Positions 27,301-36,034 of a stretch of DNA of 64,000 nt are shown piece after piece (the stretch's first letter is position 1; every line of letters begins with the position of its first letter). The stretch is from Apoderus coryli. Lineage: Eukaryota; Arthropoda; Insecta; Coleoptera; Attelabidae. A program made the translations under genes and the position numbers. Under the pieces are notes generated by a model. It was not told the origin of the DNA. It saw only the letters and a program-made list of their open reading frames with translations, and did not search any database. The stretch lies in contig OU452200.1 of NCBI GenBank assembly GCA_911728435.2, forward strand, positions 39,881,715 through 39,945,714, given 5' to 3'.

Positions 27301-30300
27301 ACTTGGCAGCGCTCAAGAGCCGTATCATTTAGTTGGTAATGGAATTCAAATATATTTTGCGACCTAGAAAATACGGCAAACTTAAATTTTTGAACGTTTA
27401 GGGGCAGTTTGTTAGATTCACACCATTCCGCAAGTGTAAACAAGTCATCCTGCAGCAATCTGCATTCATCGCTATCCTGAACCATACCATACATTTTCAC
27501 GTCATCAGCAAACAATAAATATTTGCTTGATATTCCCGTTGATATATCGTTAACACAAACCGAGAAAATTAACGGCGCCAAACAGCTGCCCTGCGGCGCT
27601 CCACTGGTGGGCGTAAAAGTCAAGGACTTGTGACCGTTGTATTCGACGTAGTGCTGACGGTCACAAAGGTAAGAAGCAAAAAAAGATAGAAGGTCGTCAT
27701 CGAAACCAATAAGTGACATTTTCCGAAGTATGACCGCATGATCCAACCTATCGAAGGCCTTCGAGAAATCGGTATAGACAGCATCGACTCTGAGTCCCTC
27801 TCCGAGTGCGTGAAAAACATCCTCCATGAAGCATGTCAGGTTAGTTACTGTAGAACGTCCCCGAAAAAAGTCATGCTGCTGCGAGTCAATTTGTTGTTTC
27901 ACCTGGCTAAAGTTAAGTTCAGAAAATAAATACCAATTTCATTGAAAATGAGTACACATTATTATTCTCATTGTGTAAAGTGCGCGCAAAATTTAAAGTT
28001 TACAAGGGTGAAGTTGTATTTTTTGCAACTGATCAAATTGGGACTAGGCGGTAGAATTTTGGCATAATTTATTTAACATCGTAAGAAATTATATGCAATA
28101 TGATCCTGATGTTCTTTCATAAGACATTGCTGCAACTGCAACGCAATGTTAATTAATATCTTTAAATCTAATATAAAAACGAATAGCGCCATTTTACTTA
28201 TGTATGTAATCCAAGAATCATCGATCTATGCTTAATCGCAGTTTAAGCTAAATTTTTACTGATTTTTTTTATTATTTCAGTTATAATTGGTAGCTGAATT
28301 AAAAGAAAGTAACAATGTCTTATGTCAAAACGTCAGGTACGTATTACTTTTAAAATTTTCGTTTAAAAACCATTAGATGTGGTATCACTTGAAAGTGTGA
28401 TGCTTTTCGGGATCAGCACTATGCATCACAACTATGTCCACCACACTGACTGAGCACATGTTTTTAATATCCAATAATTACTAAGAGACAAGCTTATATT
28501 ATTGAGATTAACAACTAAAACAAGTAATTCTCTGCAGCAATAATACATTTGACATGTTTATTCTGTCTTTGCACTTGGTAAGGCTGCCATCCACACTTCT
28601 CTTGGATTACTTGCAAAATAGTGACGAATGGCCGAATCAGTCTATTCCGCCTCCGGTCGTAAAACGGCCGAAATTCGCTCATTGTAAAATCAGGTGAGTA
28701 AGGTGGATGTTGTATTACTTTTAGATATTTTTTTCAGCCGGAATATTCGACCAACTGAGTTCATATGTTGCTACCTTTTTGTGTCCATTCAATTAATTTT
28801 GAAGAATTAATTCAATTGAGTTCTTTATTAGCCATAAATTAGTACAATAAATATATAAACTCTGTCCAAGATAAGAATAGGATAGCATTGGGTAGGAGTT
28901 ACAATGTCGGTTAAATTAGAGAAAAGTTGTACAATATAAGCACTTTTTAAATGGTGTTTTCAAAAGTAATGTAACTTTAGCCGCTTTCGACAATTTTTAG
29001 ATCATTGACAGTTCGCCACAAAAAATAGTCCAACGGGGTCAAATCGCAGCTGCGAAGCCGCCAGTTGGTATCGCCGTTTCGGCTAATTCTGCAATTTTCG
29101 AAGGTACCGCGCAAAAGTTCGATTGTACCATTGGTTGTGTGGCACGTGGCGCCGTCCTGCTGGAACCAAATGCCACCGATGTCTTCCTCTTCCATTCGGG
29201 GAAGAAAAAATCTTCCAACATGCCGCGATAGCGCTCACCATTGACGGCTTTGGCGGCTCCTGCATTGTTTTCGAAGAAAAACGGACCAGTGATGCCGCTG
29301 GACCACATACCGCACCAAACAATTACTCGTTGTGGGTGCATTGGCTTTTCCATTATAACGTGTTGATTTTCTGAGCCCCAAATGCGGCAGTTTTGCTTAT
29401 TGACATAACCACCGAGGTGGAAGTTCATCCGAAAAGATGATGATGATGGAAGATGAGCATTTTTAAATTCTCATCTTCCATCAAGCGTTCTTCGGCCCAT
29501 TGGGCAAGCTGAAATCGCATCGGATGGTCGTGCGGCTTCAATTGAATTTTGTACTGCCTCAAACTCAAAATTCTTTGAAGGGACGTGCGAGAAATATTAA
29601 ATTCCTGCGAACGGTGTCGAGTTGATGGATTGTCACTCACACTTTCGGCAACAGCAGCAATATTTTACATTGAGCGCACGGGAACGCGTTGCTTTGTCCA
29701 TTAACGAGCCACTTTCACTCATAGATTTATCCACAAACTGCCTGTGAGGCGCTTTATTTCTTCCGAATTTTGTGCGCATTTTTCTTGCAGTTTCGGTTGA
29801 AGACTCACCATTATGAGTTTTCAATATTTCCTGTTTTTCTTCGAGCGTAAACTTGACCGTTTCGTAAACCGCAAACCTTTTACTAAATATTTGACACATT
29901 GTCAAAGTCATTCGGGCTGTCAAAGCCGAAATATTCGATGTTTCAAAAATCAACCGATAGATGGACCACACTATAGAATTAGAACTTCTATTGTAACAAT
30001 TATTGGTGTAAACATTTTTGGCTGAATATACTTCATTATATGCAATATGCAGCCGTTTTCTTTACTCATGATTAAGGAAGTTATGATCTCGATTCCTGGA
30101 CATGAGTGCTCAGAACCTCTATTGGAAAATTCGAGGATGGCAATGAAATTTCCTTAGATATTTTGGAGGGAGAAAAATTTAAATGACGAACCGGTAGGCT
30201 CTACAGCTGGTAATAAGGGTACTTCTGCATTTACGGATCCAAATGCAGCACAAAGAATATTCTAATAGTTATTTTATTTTATTTTTTTATTTTATTAAAT

Positions 30301-32389
30301 TAACGGGATACCCCAATTATATTTACAACAAATTTCTTATATACATGACAGTACCTAAGGCAAAATAAACAAATTCATAATAAATTCAAGATCTGTTATG
30401 AGTACTACTCAATACAACAATTAATTTGACGTTTAAATTCTAAAAGTGAATTGCAAAAGATATCTATACAATCATGTTCATTCAGAGTGCGAAGAGTTCT
30501 ATCAATAGGAGAAAAGTATGTATAATTATTTCTACTTGTATGGTGAAAGAAGAGATCATGGTGCCAATCACGCACTGGCACATTGAAGAAAATCCTATGC
30601 AGGACAGCAGGACAATTTATGTTACCTTTCAACACATTATACGTAAATACCAAGTCGTTTAAAACTCTGCGTTTACCAAGAGTATCAAAGTTTAACGACC
30701 CTCGTAGGTCCGATCTATGATAATTGCGCATATGTATCCCCATTCTAAACGCAGCATAACGCAAAAACTTGTCCTGAACTCTCTCAATCATATTTATATA
30801 AGTCTGATAATAAGGCGACCAAATCACTGACGCGTATTCCAGTGAAGAACGAACCAGGGACACATACAACAAACGGCAGCTCGCAATCGATAAGTCTCTA
30901 GAATTCCGCATCACAAATCCCAATACTTTATGACCATTCTGAGACATTCGGCATATGTGTTCATTAAAGTCAACAGACTCTGAAAAGTGAACACCCAAGT
31001 CTTTTATTTTGTCCACATATTTCAACTGATCACCATCCATCGTGTACCGACTAGGAAATCTATTCCTCTTGCGAAAGAAGCTAATAAATAAATAAAACAT
31101 CAAAGTTCACCCTATCAAAAGCTTTGGCGAAGTCGGTATACACCGAATCCACCTGATAACCTCCATTCACAGCATCCAATATATCAAGTTCATAAGAAAT
31201 CAAATTCGTAACTGTAGATTTTTTTCTACAGAAACCGTGTTGACCCTCCTTAATGAGACCTCTGCATTTCCATTCAAGTTGATCGAACAGAAGGCCATCG
31301 AATAACTTCGCTACTGCAGATTGATTGCAAACTCCTCTGTAATTCGAGATGTCTTCAGAGGCACCAGATTTGTATATAGGTATCACATAGCTAGTTTTCC
31401 AGGCGTCTGGAAATTTCTCTTGATCCAATGACATGCTGTACAGTCTCTGAAGAGGCACCGTCACAGTATGTATGCAACTCTTAAGAAAGTAATTAGGTAT
31501 GTTGCCTGGGCCAACGGAAGTTTTATTAGGGATTCTAAGGATTTTGTCATACACCTCACCTACAGAAATACCATCCAATGTGATGTTTCCCGAATTGATA
31601 CCAGAAAATTCCCCAACATTACACACAGATCCATCATAAACGCTGGAGAAAAACTGAGCGAAAAGATTTGAGATAGCGGGACCCGTACCAGCCACCTGAT
31701 CGTTAAAAAACATTGATCTTGGAAGACCATTGTTATTTCTCTTATTATTAATAAAATGCCAAAAGTGACGAGGATTGTTGCCAATATTTGTCTCCAAATG
31801 TGCATTGTTAGATAAATTTGTGTTACTGAGTAACTAGGGAGTTTCCTACTGCATGTTTATCTAAATTACAAATTTTAAAAAGTAGAAAAAAAAATTCAAT
31901 TCTCAATAATATCCGCTTGTCACTCATGTAAAAAGAAGAATAAATACCATTGTATTTCCTCTTCCTTAGACTAATTTTATCCACTTCTGTTTCAGGGTGC
32001 GTGATTTCTGGACGGAACAAGGTCCCACCGACGTTCTCCTCAAACTCAAACGCAAAGAAATCACGCTATTTCGTGCCGCAGAGCAATTGAACGTTACTCC
32101 GCAAACGCTCTCCAACTACTTGATCTCCATGTCACTGTTGGACAATCCCGACACAAATTCCAGTATTCAATCAAATGATTCTGAGGACGAAGGTGATTCG
32201 ATTTTACCGGATTTGCCGACGGGTAATTCGAATGTGTTCCGGAATTTGGTGAATTCGGGAACGAAGAGTGGTAAAAGTAATAATTCTATGCTGGTGAACT
32301 GTCCCGACATTACCATCGTGAAGAAGGAGAAAATTGATGGTAAGATGAATAATAATTCTGATCATTCCGAAACAAATAGCGATAAGTAG
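12360..32389 (+). CDS. BTB/POZ transcription factor with two helix-turn-helix (pipsqueak-like) segments, 5 coding exons
   Basis: Exons: 12360-12647, 23568-23790, 23929-24107, 25446-25780, 31996-32389. Phases agree at every junction (0, 1, 0, 2) and the frame is 1419 nt (472 aa). Residues 1-115 are a BTB domain of the insect ttk/lola/bab group (QQYCLRWRYHHSNLQTMFS, FCDVTLACEG, AHKIVLSACSTYF, LVEFMYKGEINVEH, LLKTAEELRIKGLAEV), which mediates dimer and higher-order assembly. Exon 2 ends in KKKRGRPPI, like an AT-hook. Exon 3 is acidic with VKIKKE, a possible SUMO site. Exon 4 has EPFTKRVMDAIKTKNLEMKVAAELLGVSYGTLYGRYR, and exon 5 has LLKLKRKEITLFRAAEQLNVTPQTLSNYL; both read as Psq-type HTH segments for DNA binding. 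The family resembles Drosophila CG3726/CG12236-type proteins, from memory, so no symbol is given. Introns 1 (10.9 kb) and 4 (6.2 kb) are swollen by transposons. Confidence 0.9.
12648..13825. other. Proximal part of BTB intron 1
   Basis: AT-rich intron sequence with the words TACCTACTTA and AAGTACCTAC recurring. No coding exon, RNA or element end is recognised. The open frame at 13135-13323 has no familiar domain. Confidence 0.5.
13826..16110 (-). mobile_element. Jockey/CR1-like LINE, ORF2 pseudogene with intact 3' tail
   Basis: Non-LTR retrotransposon on the minus strand. Going downstream on that strand: a linker after the missing endonuclease (about 16080-15757; KKYFPCWYSLDLIRDIKEKH), RT fingers (15711-15097; DYWKIARICPIHKSGD, NYRPISILPNFAKVFE, QQHGFIKGRSTVTNL, YTDFS), then palm and thumb (15127-14075; SGTPHGSTLAPLLFAIFVNDI, the catalytic FADD, and LPLNLNKCKSVTFTRR). 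About 14 residues after YTDFS are lost and the frame shifts near 15110-15130. The 3' UTR ends in CCTGTTAGACAATAAAG followed by ATT repeats (13826-13845 on the plus strand), the same tail as two other copies here. 5'-truncated and dead. Confidence 0.85.
16111..17140. other. BTB intron 1, between two LINEs
   Basis: AT-rich intron sequence. Nothing recognisable apart from short reading frames (16536-16721) without a familiar motif. Confidence 0.45.
17180..17665. repeat. Degenerate repeat array of roughly 100-130-bp units
   Basis: A unit containing TTGACCCTTTTT, CACTATTTGTGAACGC and TTTTTTAGGTTATA recurs. GAACG words fall near 17302, 17406 and 17533, and AGGTTAT words near 17344, 17445 and 17572. 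A related unit in inverted orientation is at about 17180-17215. The array ends where the 5'-truncated LINE begins. Copies are diverged, so the period varies. Confidence 0.55.
17690..18610 (+). mobile_element. LINE 3' half (RT thumb and C-terminus), 5'-truncated
   Basis: An open frame (coding part about 17690-18474) reads LEDWCNYNKLPLNINKCKFV, DLGVYVDTELSFNYHI, YASIIWSPIYQSH, FLKYLAFKIDGRFP and RTNYESKAPLLRACQTCN, then stops. It is homologous to the C-terminal part of the 13.8-kb LINE. Upstream of 17690 the frame runs into the unrelated tandem array, so the catalytic palm is absent. The 3' UTR carries CCTGTTAGACAATAAAGG, then a TTA microsatellite tail at 18590-18608. The uninterrupted frame suggests a fairly young truncated insertion. 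Confidence 0.85.
19166..20889 (-). mobile_element. Fold-back Tc1/mariner element A, long arms about 620 bp
   Basis: The TA-flanked termini CAGGGTGTCCCCTCTCAATT start arms spanning about 19168-19790 and, inverted, 20262-20887. The arms contain AT-rich repeats and the 3' end of a transposase gene (ANDPDVFARVREYWLDRC), so the C-terminal coding end exists twice. Between the arms is a transposase relic (20228-19821): MQHLLPGDAPRRLEFCEWLL, the first Asp in FTSDEKGFSREGTF, and WFQHDACPAHFARTVRGF with the second Asp. The stretch between the first two Asp motifs is shortened, the third Asp motif (DLTPLD) is deleted with a frameshift near 19850, and the N-terminal HTH is replaced by the right arm. Inactive as an enzyme. 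Confidence 0.85.
20891..23156 (+). mobile_element. Fold-back Tc1/mariner element B, long arms about 880 bp
   Basis: Abuts element A at a shared TA-rich point. The termini ATACCGGGTATTTCATTAAG open arms of about 20891-21775 and 22270-23156, inverted copies of each other. The arms include an N-terminal transposase segment (AWRQINKREYAAKYPD), so here the N-terminal coding end is duplicated. The roughly 500-bp centre, on the plus strand, reads VLAYVEANPHVSVSDISSDL, GINRTSAYWILKSLQLHPY and, after stops and frameshifts, NPHW...WSVNVWCGF. That is a degraded Tc1/mariner HTH and early catalytic region. Nothing after it survives. Confidence 0.82.
24108..24377. other. BTB intron 3, proximal part
   Basis: Follows the donor GTAAGA at 24108. 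Holds a GC-neutral stretch with AAACCCTAATTTTTGGTAGGG and no recognisable element. Confidence 0.4.
24378..24990 (-). mobile_element. LINE 3' end with a second LINE tail nested in it
   Basis: The minus-strand frame 24987-24775 (LRTKLVFRQTIHTFNLRNQN, MPLYRTAMFLRSLTYNSVIM) resembles the C-terminus of a non-LTR RT. Its apparent 3' end is near 24378 (AATAAAGGC plus an ATT run, minus strand). At about 24505-24600 lies the tail GTCTAACAGGTTACATACCC behind AAT repeats, near-identical to the 3' UTR of the LINE at 18.5 kb; it is a very short 5'-truncated insertion inside the first. Confidence 0.6.
25237..25366. mobile_element. 130-bp MITE-like element in BTB intron 3
   Basis: Perfect 15-bp inverted termini CGTTATCCTTCTACA (25237-25251) and TGTAGAAGGATAACG (25352-25366). 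There is no reading frame. The element ends 79 bp before exon 4 (25446). The flanking duplication is not clear, so the superfamily is unknown. Confidence 0.65.
25884..26090 (-). repeat. R1 repeat, fullest copy
   Basis: On the minus strand this runs from about 26090 (GGCAATAGAATCTTGTCCGC) through TTGCCTGCTCACAATAGATG and TCGTGCTAGTATAAGCTC to CGTTGCCAATAAAG with an ATT tail. It is the best example of the full unit, about 205 bp, with a LINE-like microsatellite 3' end. No RNA polymerase III A or B box was recognised. Confidence 0.6.
26100..26717 (+). mobile_element. LINE RT fragment (linker and fingers), plus strand
   Basis: Reads IRECYSAFVADCERLIKSDL, RKFWSFINSNKNN, VDAFGDFFNSVH, then after frame breaks KNKLTSGVDGIPSFLVKDCI, MEDARITAMFKSGNPSHITN and YRPISIMCNFSKVFEIVIYD, ending at about KNRLAIEQ. 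This is the RT region just before the RGRSTVTNL motif. It meets the next fragment tail to tail in opposite orientation 25 bp later. Confidence 0.75.
26742..27905 (-). mobile_element. LINE RT fragment (palm to near C-terminus), minus strand
   Basis: A nearly intact 386-codon frame: QQHDFFRGRSTVTNL, VYTDFSKAFDRLDH, GAPQGSCLAPLIF, the catalytic FADD, LPLNVQKFKF, DLGVYVDTDLSFSHYI, YASIIWSPIYQCH and FRTNYKTKA, after which homology stops. Both the 5' and 3' parts of the element are missing. It begins at the RT position where the neighbouring plus-strand fragment (26100-26717) ends, so the two may be halves of one copy split by inversion. Confidence 0.82.
27906..28500. other. BTB intron 4, between LINE and mariner relics
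   Basis: No gene or element recognised in about 600 bp of AT-rich sequence. Confidence 0.4.
28500..28715 (-). pseudogene. Possible mariner transposase C-terminal relic
   Basis: Minus-strand translation gives HPPYSPDFTMSEFRPF, similar to the PPYSPDLAPSDF block holding the third catalytic Asp of mariner transposases, and about 40 residues later KCIIAAENYLF, similar to the terminal KCIAAEGDYFE of that family. The catalytic Asp itself has become Glu. Short and degraded. Confidence 0.45.
28860..30000 (-). mobile_element. rosa-like (DD41D) Tc1/mariner transposon, broken transposase
   Basis: The end TCTGTCCAAGATAAGAAT at about 28863 matches the ends of the 38.7-kb element and of 46.3 kb. Transposase on the minus strand, in at least three frames: 29971-29640 (FTLEEKQEILKTHNGESSTE), 29640-29425 (RHRSQEFNISRTSLQRIL), 29428-29180 (NFHLGGYVNKQNCRIWGSEN, PQRVIVWCGMWSSGITGPFF) and 29195-28977 (WFQQDGATCHTTNGTIELLR, ISRNGDTNWRLRSCDLTPLD, YFLW). 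I count 41 residues between the QQD and PLD aspartates, a DD41D spacing. The C-terminus after FLW is lost where the end sequence begins. The second terminus was not found. Confidence 0.8.
30265..31805 (-). mobile_element. Jockey-like LINE with the RT catalytic core deleted
   Basis: The upstream part (31797-31090) has FWHFINNKRNNNGLPRSMFF, VGPGNIPNYFLKSC, DAWKTSYVIPIYKSGASEDI, QHGFCRKKSTVTNLISY and YTDFAKAFDRVNFDVL. It jumps straight to the thumb and C-terminus (31080-30405: KYVDKIKDLGVHFSESVDFN, SLEYASVIWSPYYQTY, SRNNYTYFSPIDRTLRTLNE). The segment with the PQGS and YADD motifs is missing. The minus-strand 3' end has an AAATA-rich tail (30265-30300). It lies in BTB intron 4, about 190 bp before exon 5. 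Confidence 0.85.
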
Positions 32390-32923
32390 AATGTGTATCT
32401 TATGTTTTAATTTTAGTTTTTAATAATAATTACGTTTGCGAGGGTGAGGGTACGTGGTAATGACAGATTTTGATGAGTATGGTCTTGGAAGATTTGTAAT
32501 TTTTTGTCTAAAGACGTACTGGGGGTGTTTCATTGGGAAGGAATATGTAGTGTCATCTTAAGAAGAGTGTGTCAAAAAGGACTGTAAAGTACAATTCTTA
32601 AGCTTCAAAAACATATATTTTTCACCATAGTCGCCTACAAAACTAACACATGGCAATTATCTGACGTCCGCTACGGATTTCATCCAGCATTACGGGATTT
32701 CCAAACTTGTAACACTCATCAATTTACAGTAGACCTATCAAAAACATTGTTGTGATAAACAGCATTTAAAAGACTATGAATCTCAGTAGGAGTCACTTTT
32801 TAGCAGTTAAAAAATTTGATAAAAGCACACTTTGTCATTAGAAAGCAACAGTGATTTACCAGAGACAGGCGTAGAGGTAATTTTTGAAATATCTGTGACA
32901 TGAGAATGTGTAAAAATTAATAT
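32390..32923. other. BTB 3' flank
   Basis: Presumed 3' untranslated region of the BTB gene, then intergenic sequence. No canonical AATAAA was seen shortly after the stop, so the mRNA end is unknown. Confidence 0.4.
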
Positions 32924-33102
32924 TGTAACGTTTTTCTTGGTTTGTTGTGTGAAATAATAACGAGATTTGAATTAAAACTAATTTATTTACACTTCGTTCA
33001 TTCATTTCATGATTGATTGTCTGTCCCTCTTATACGTTGGCTATTTATATGCTTTGTTTCTTTCTCGAAGACTTCCAGTAAATAGTCGTTTGTTCTACAA
33101 CA
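32924..33102 (+). repeat. LTR-like sequence, copy 2
   Basis: 179 bp from TGTAACG to CTACAACA, followed by TTCTGGCGCGCG, which could be a primer-binding region, and by leader-like sequence shared with copy 1 (33110-33175). TG...CA ends, but no second LTR or pol frame lies nearby, so it is a solo LTR or a 5' remnant. Confidence 0.5.
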
Positions 33103-33186
33103 TTCTGGCGCGCGTACGTCCATTCGAGGTTCATACGGTACGCGAGTCACATCCTACCAAATTGCAAGAAAGCCATACATCTTAAG

Positions 33187-33760
33187 TTGGACTTCCGTCC
33201 GAGCGACTGTAGTTGGCGATAGTCGCGTAGCGATTATCGCTCGGCGATCGTCACTATGGGTATGTTTTCCTCCCAGCGTTTGCAACGATTAAATTTCCCG
33301 CGTGTATCAGTAATTTTTCAGTTGTTCGTTCGTTCTGTGGCTGTATAGTAGTTTTCACAAATTTTGGAGATGAGTTTAACGCGCAAACTACTTGTGGCCT
33401 ATATGCGACCTCCTTCCAAGCATTATCCTTTACAACTTGATCCTTATATAAAGGACAATGCAAATTAAAGAGGGAGGGATGTTTACCTACTGCCTCGATC
33501 AATTTCTCATCTTCTGCGGTGCTGAACAAGATTTTATCTTGTGAACACATAACTATCGAATAGTCGCTGGCCGCAGCGATTATATTTGCTCTGAGAGCAG
33601 GCGGCTTGCGACGATCGCTAAGCCGGGCGACTATCGCCCGCGGATGTCGCGTGGAGGACAGTGCTTCCATAAAACAACAACGGTAGCAGTATCATAGCGA
33701 CCGTCGCCAGCGACGATCGCTGAGCGATCGTCGCAACAGTCGCACGGAGGGAAGTCCACC
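33187..33760 (-). mobile_element. PIF/Harbinger-like element with MADF-domain frame
   Basis: Inverted ends: TTGGACTTCCGTCCGAGCGACTGT on the left and GTGGACTTCCCTCCGTGCGACTGT at the right read in reverse. Inside each end lie GC-rich palindromic words (GCGATCGTCGC / GCGACGATCGC). The minus-strand frame 33670-33254 contains a partial MADF domain, so the element resembles Harbinger-type transposons, which carry a separate Myb/MADF gene. No transposase is present; no exact target duplication was seen. Confidence 0.65.
33254..33550 (-). CDS. Partial MADF-domain protein of the Harbinger-like element
   Basis: MADF domains are Myb/SANT-related DNA-binding domains (as in Adf-1); in PIF/Harbinger elements a Myb/MADF-type partner helps transposase reach the DNA. 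From an internal ATG at 33550 the frame reads MCSQDKILFSTAEDEKLIEA, VGKHPSLFNLHCPLYKDQ and NAWKEVA. This is helix 1 to helix 2 of a MADF domain: the E-KLIEAV-HP-L-N pattern and the NAWKEVA block are clear. The rest (RPQVVCALNSSPKF...) does not continue the domain, so the third helix is lost or lies past an intron. The upstream 40 codons of the open frame derive from the terminal repeat and are probably not translated. Confidence 0.6.
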   Translation of the reverse strand: MCSQDKILFSTAEDEKLIEAVGKHPSLFNLHCPLYKDQVVKDNAWKEVAYRPQVVCALNSSPKFVKTTIQPQNERTTEKLLIHAGNLIVANAGRKTYP

Positions 33761-33769
33761 TTTAGACGC

Positions 33770-34245
33770 ATCTCTAACAATATTCGATATGTGATCAGCA
33801 AAGGTCAGAGTCTGATCAAATGTTACTCCCAAATCCTTCACTGTTACAAACAAAAATGGTATAATTAATATTAATTTGGGCCTATTTTCGTGAAAATGTC
33901 ATTACTTTTCACCTATCAGGGTTATTATCGCACCATATCTTTATCCTGTTCAAATCCCTTTAAAGAACAGAGCAGTTTTCTACTCGCGTTACGCTGGTAA
34001 AGATCTTTAGATCATCCGCGCAAATCAGCCTCTCAGAAACAATTGTAGTTCCAAGGTCATTAATAAAGAGTAAAAATAATAAGCGGCTCCTGCGGCACCC
34101 CTGAAGTTACAGAGTCTTGCGATGACTTAAATCCACCGTATGAAACAAACTGGTGTCTGCCGTGTATATAAGATTTAATTCAAGTCGAAAGTGTGAAGCT
34201 TTGATATTAAAATTGAATGGTCAATTCTATCGAACGCCTTATGAG
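33770..34245 (-). pseudogene. LINE reverse-transcriptase fragment
   Basis: Minus strand: KAFDRIDHSILISKLHTFDL, then in other frames QFVSYGGFKSSQDSVTSGVP, SERLICADDLKIFTSVTR (a CADD variant of the catalytic box) and, nearest 33780, VKDLGVTFDQTLTFADHISN. Several frameshifts. It adjoins the MADF element. Confidence 0.7.
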
Positions 34246-34429
34246 ACGCCAGCTAAATATAAAATCTCTGAAATTTTCAAAAAAATTACAACCAAAGACA
34301 CTAAAACAGAGAGAGCAAATGTTTCGTTCATAAAACACCCGGAGAACGTGTTTTAAAAAGTGCAATAAATGCGAGAGAGAAATGAGAGGCGGCGGCGGCC
34401 ATTCGGCAACCCTGCATATTCTCTTCATA

Positions 34430-35525
34430 TTCGTTCAAGGTCCTTAGAATACTCCGATCTTGACTTAAATGATCCATGTTCACTAATATCACAATAAAAC
34501 CAAGAACAACAACACAACGGGGTTCTCAAAATCGGTGTCAATTCATAAAACTTGCTATCTCGGAAAACGACAAAGCGATGTTGCCAAATATTTCAAGACA
34601 ATACTTTTTTGGTTTGCACCATCCATAATATAGTTTTAACACAATAAGTCCATAGGCAATAGAAAACGTATGAGATATGTTGAATTGAACATTTCGTTGG
34701 TTGACTTCTATATATTAAATTAAATCTGGCAAGTGTGTGGTAGAAAGATACAGATGATTGGGATGGAATGATGTTGGATTAGTCATAAACGTACACAATT
34801 GTGTCTTTGTCTTTAGTATTATAATTTCCTTGATTACAAGCAACAACTTGTGCGAAAAAGAAAAAAATACAGAAACAATTCTTGGTAGAATTTAAAATTT
34901 GTCTATATAAACATAAAATATTGAAATCGGCACTAATCCAGATTCGACGCTTATGGTCGTTACCGAACTTGTCAAAATCTGTCATTATTGGACCTTTTAG
35001 ATTTTTTTTTGTACTGAAAATATAATTTTCCACTGTTTAGTATTGTATACAGACCAAAGTAAAACTTTTTTTTATACTGTCTATTTTTTAATTCTTTATA
35101 ATAATAATTATCATTATTAAGTTTTAATTAGTATTTAATAAGTTTAATTTAAGATATTATTACAGAAGTTGAAGAAGAATTTCATTAGATTGTAAGAGTA
35201 TACAAAAAAATTCCATATTTAGAATTAAGTCTAATTTCTCATAAATGTAAGATATATATTGTTTAAGAAACATAATTATTATTATTATTATTATATCATT
35301 GTGTATTGATCTAAAAATTAATTGTACATATAAATACTTAATATTACTAATTGTATGATGAATAATAATTATTTATAATGATTAATATGAAATATTTTTT
35401 AGTTTGTCTGAATCAATAAGAACTCATTTTGTAACAAAAAATATTTTTTTATTTTACTATAATTCTGAATCTCACGTAATATGATGTATTATTTTGATTT
35501 ATTCAGCAGTTAAAGTTTCCTAGTA
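34430..35525. other. Intergenic AT-rich sequence
   Basis: No gene recognised. Has an ATT/TTA microsatellite near 35277-35295. The minus-strand open frame at 34779-35033 has no known domain. Confidence 0.4.
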
Positions 35526-35639
35526 TACAGGGTTAATTTTTTGGTGCAACAACATTTTATTTATGGATATAATAAAACTCATGTCAACCTTCAACAAATA
35601 TCCGGTTATCATAAAGTAACTGCTTTATTCTTTTTACAT

Positions 35640-35895
35640 CCTTCGGGTCCTCCATTCGCACACCTCGGTAGTACGCTCTAATTACAACCCCCGGCGTGTA
35701 CGAATGTCGTACTTCGGTCATTTCAGGATCAACCTAGATGGACTACCTCCAGGTCCGTTTTTAATAAACACCCACAAACAGTCACCCATCCAACTTGTAG
35801 CCGCGCTCAACACAGCTGCACTTCGACGGTCGTCAGTGTATGCTCCCGGCGAGGCTACCCGGCCCGGCTCAAGTGCTTTACTTAATTTTGTTCTA
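35640..35895 (-). repeat. Possible 5S rRNA-derived SINE fragment
   Basis: This stretch is much richer in GC than its surroundings. Its minus strand contains GTTGAGCGCGGCTACAAG followed by TTGGATGGGTGACTGTTTG, close to the 5S rRNA segment with the internal control region (GGCGCGGTTAGTACTTGGATGGGTGACCGC in the usual gene). The flanks do not continue as 5S rRNA, so it is not a functional 5S gene. It interrupts the 3' side of the mariner relic. Confidence 0.4.
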
Positions 35896-36034
35896 TAATC
35901 TATGAGAATCGATACAAACGTGTCTTGATTTGTAGAAGTACGAGGGTTGCCTTTAAGATCTATACACTTTTGCATGCGATGAAAACACCCTTTAAAGCAC
36001 TTTGTTCAATCAGAAGATGATAGCTGTAAAATAT

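Noticed and set aside
26100..27905. Twin-priming inversion of a LINE
   Set aside because: The order is wrong for twin priming: the inverted 5' part lies beyond the C-terminal end, not before the 3' part.
35640..35895. Functional 5S rRNA gene
   Set aside because: Only the central promoter-like part resembles 5S; the 5' and 3' ends do not.
35704..35975. Overlapping open frames on both strands
   Set aside because: They run through the 5S-like GC-rich repeat and the mariner tail; GC-rich repeats keep frames open by composition.
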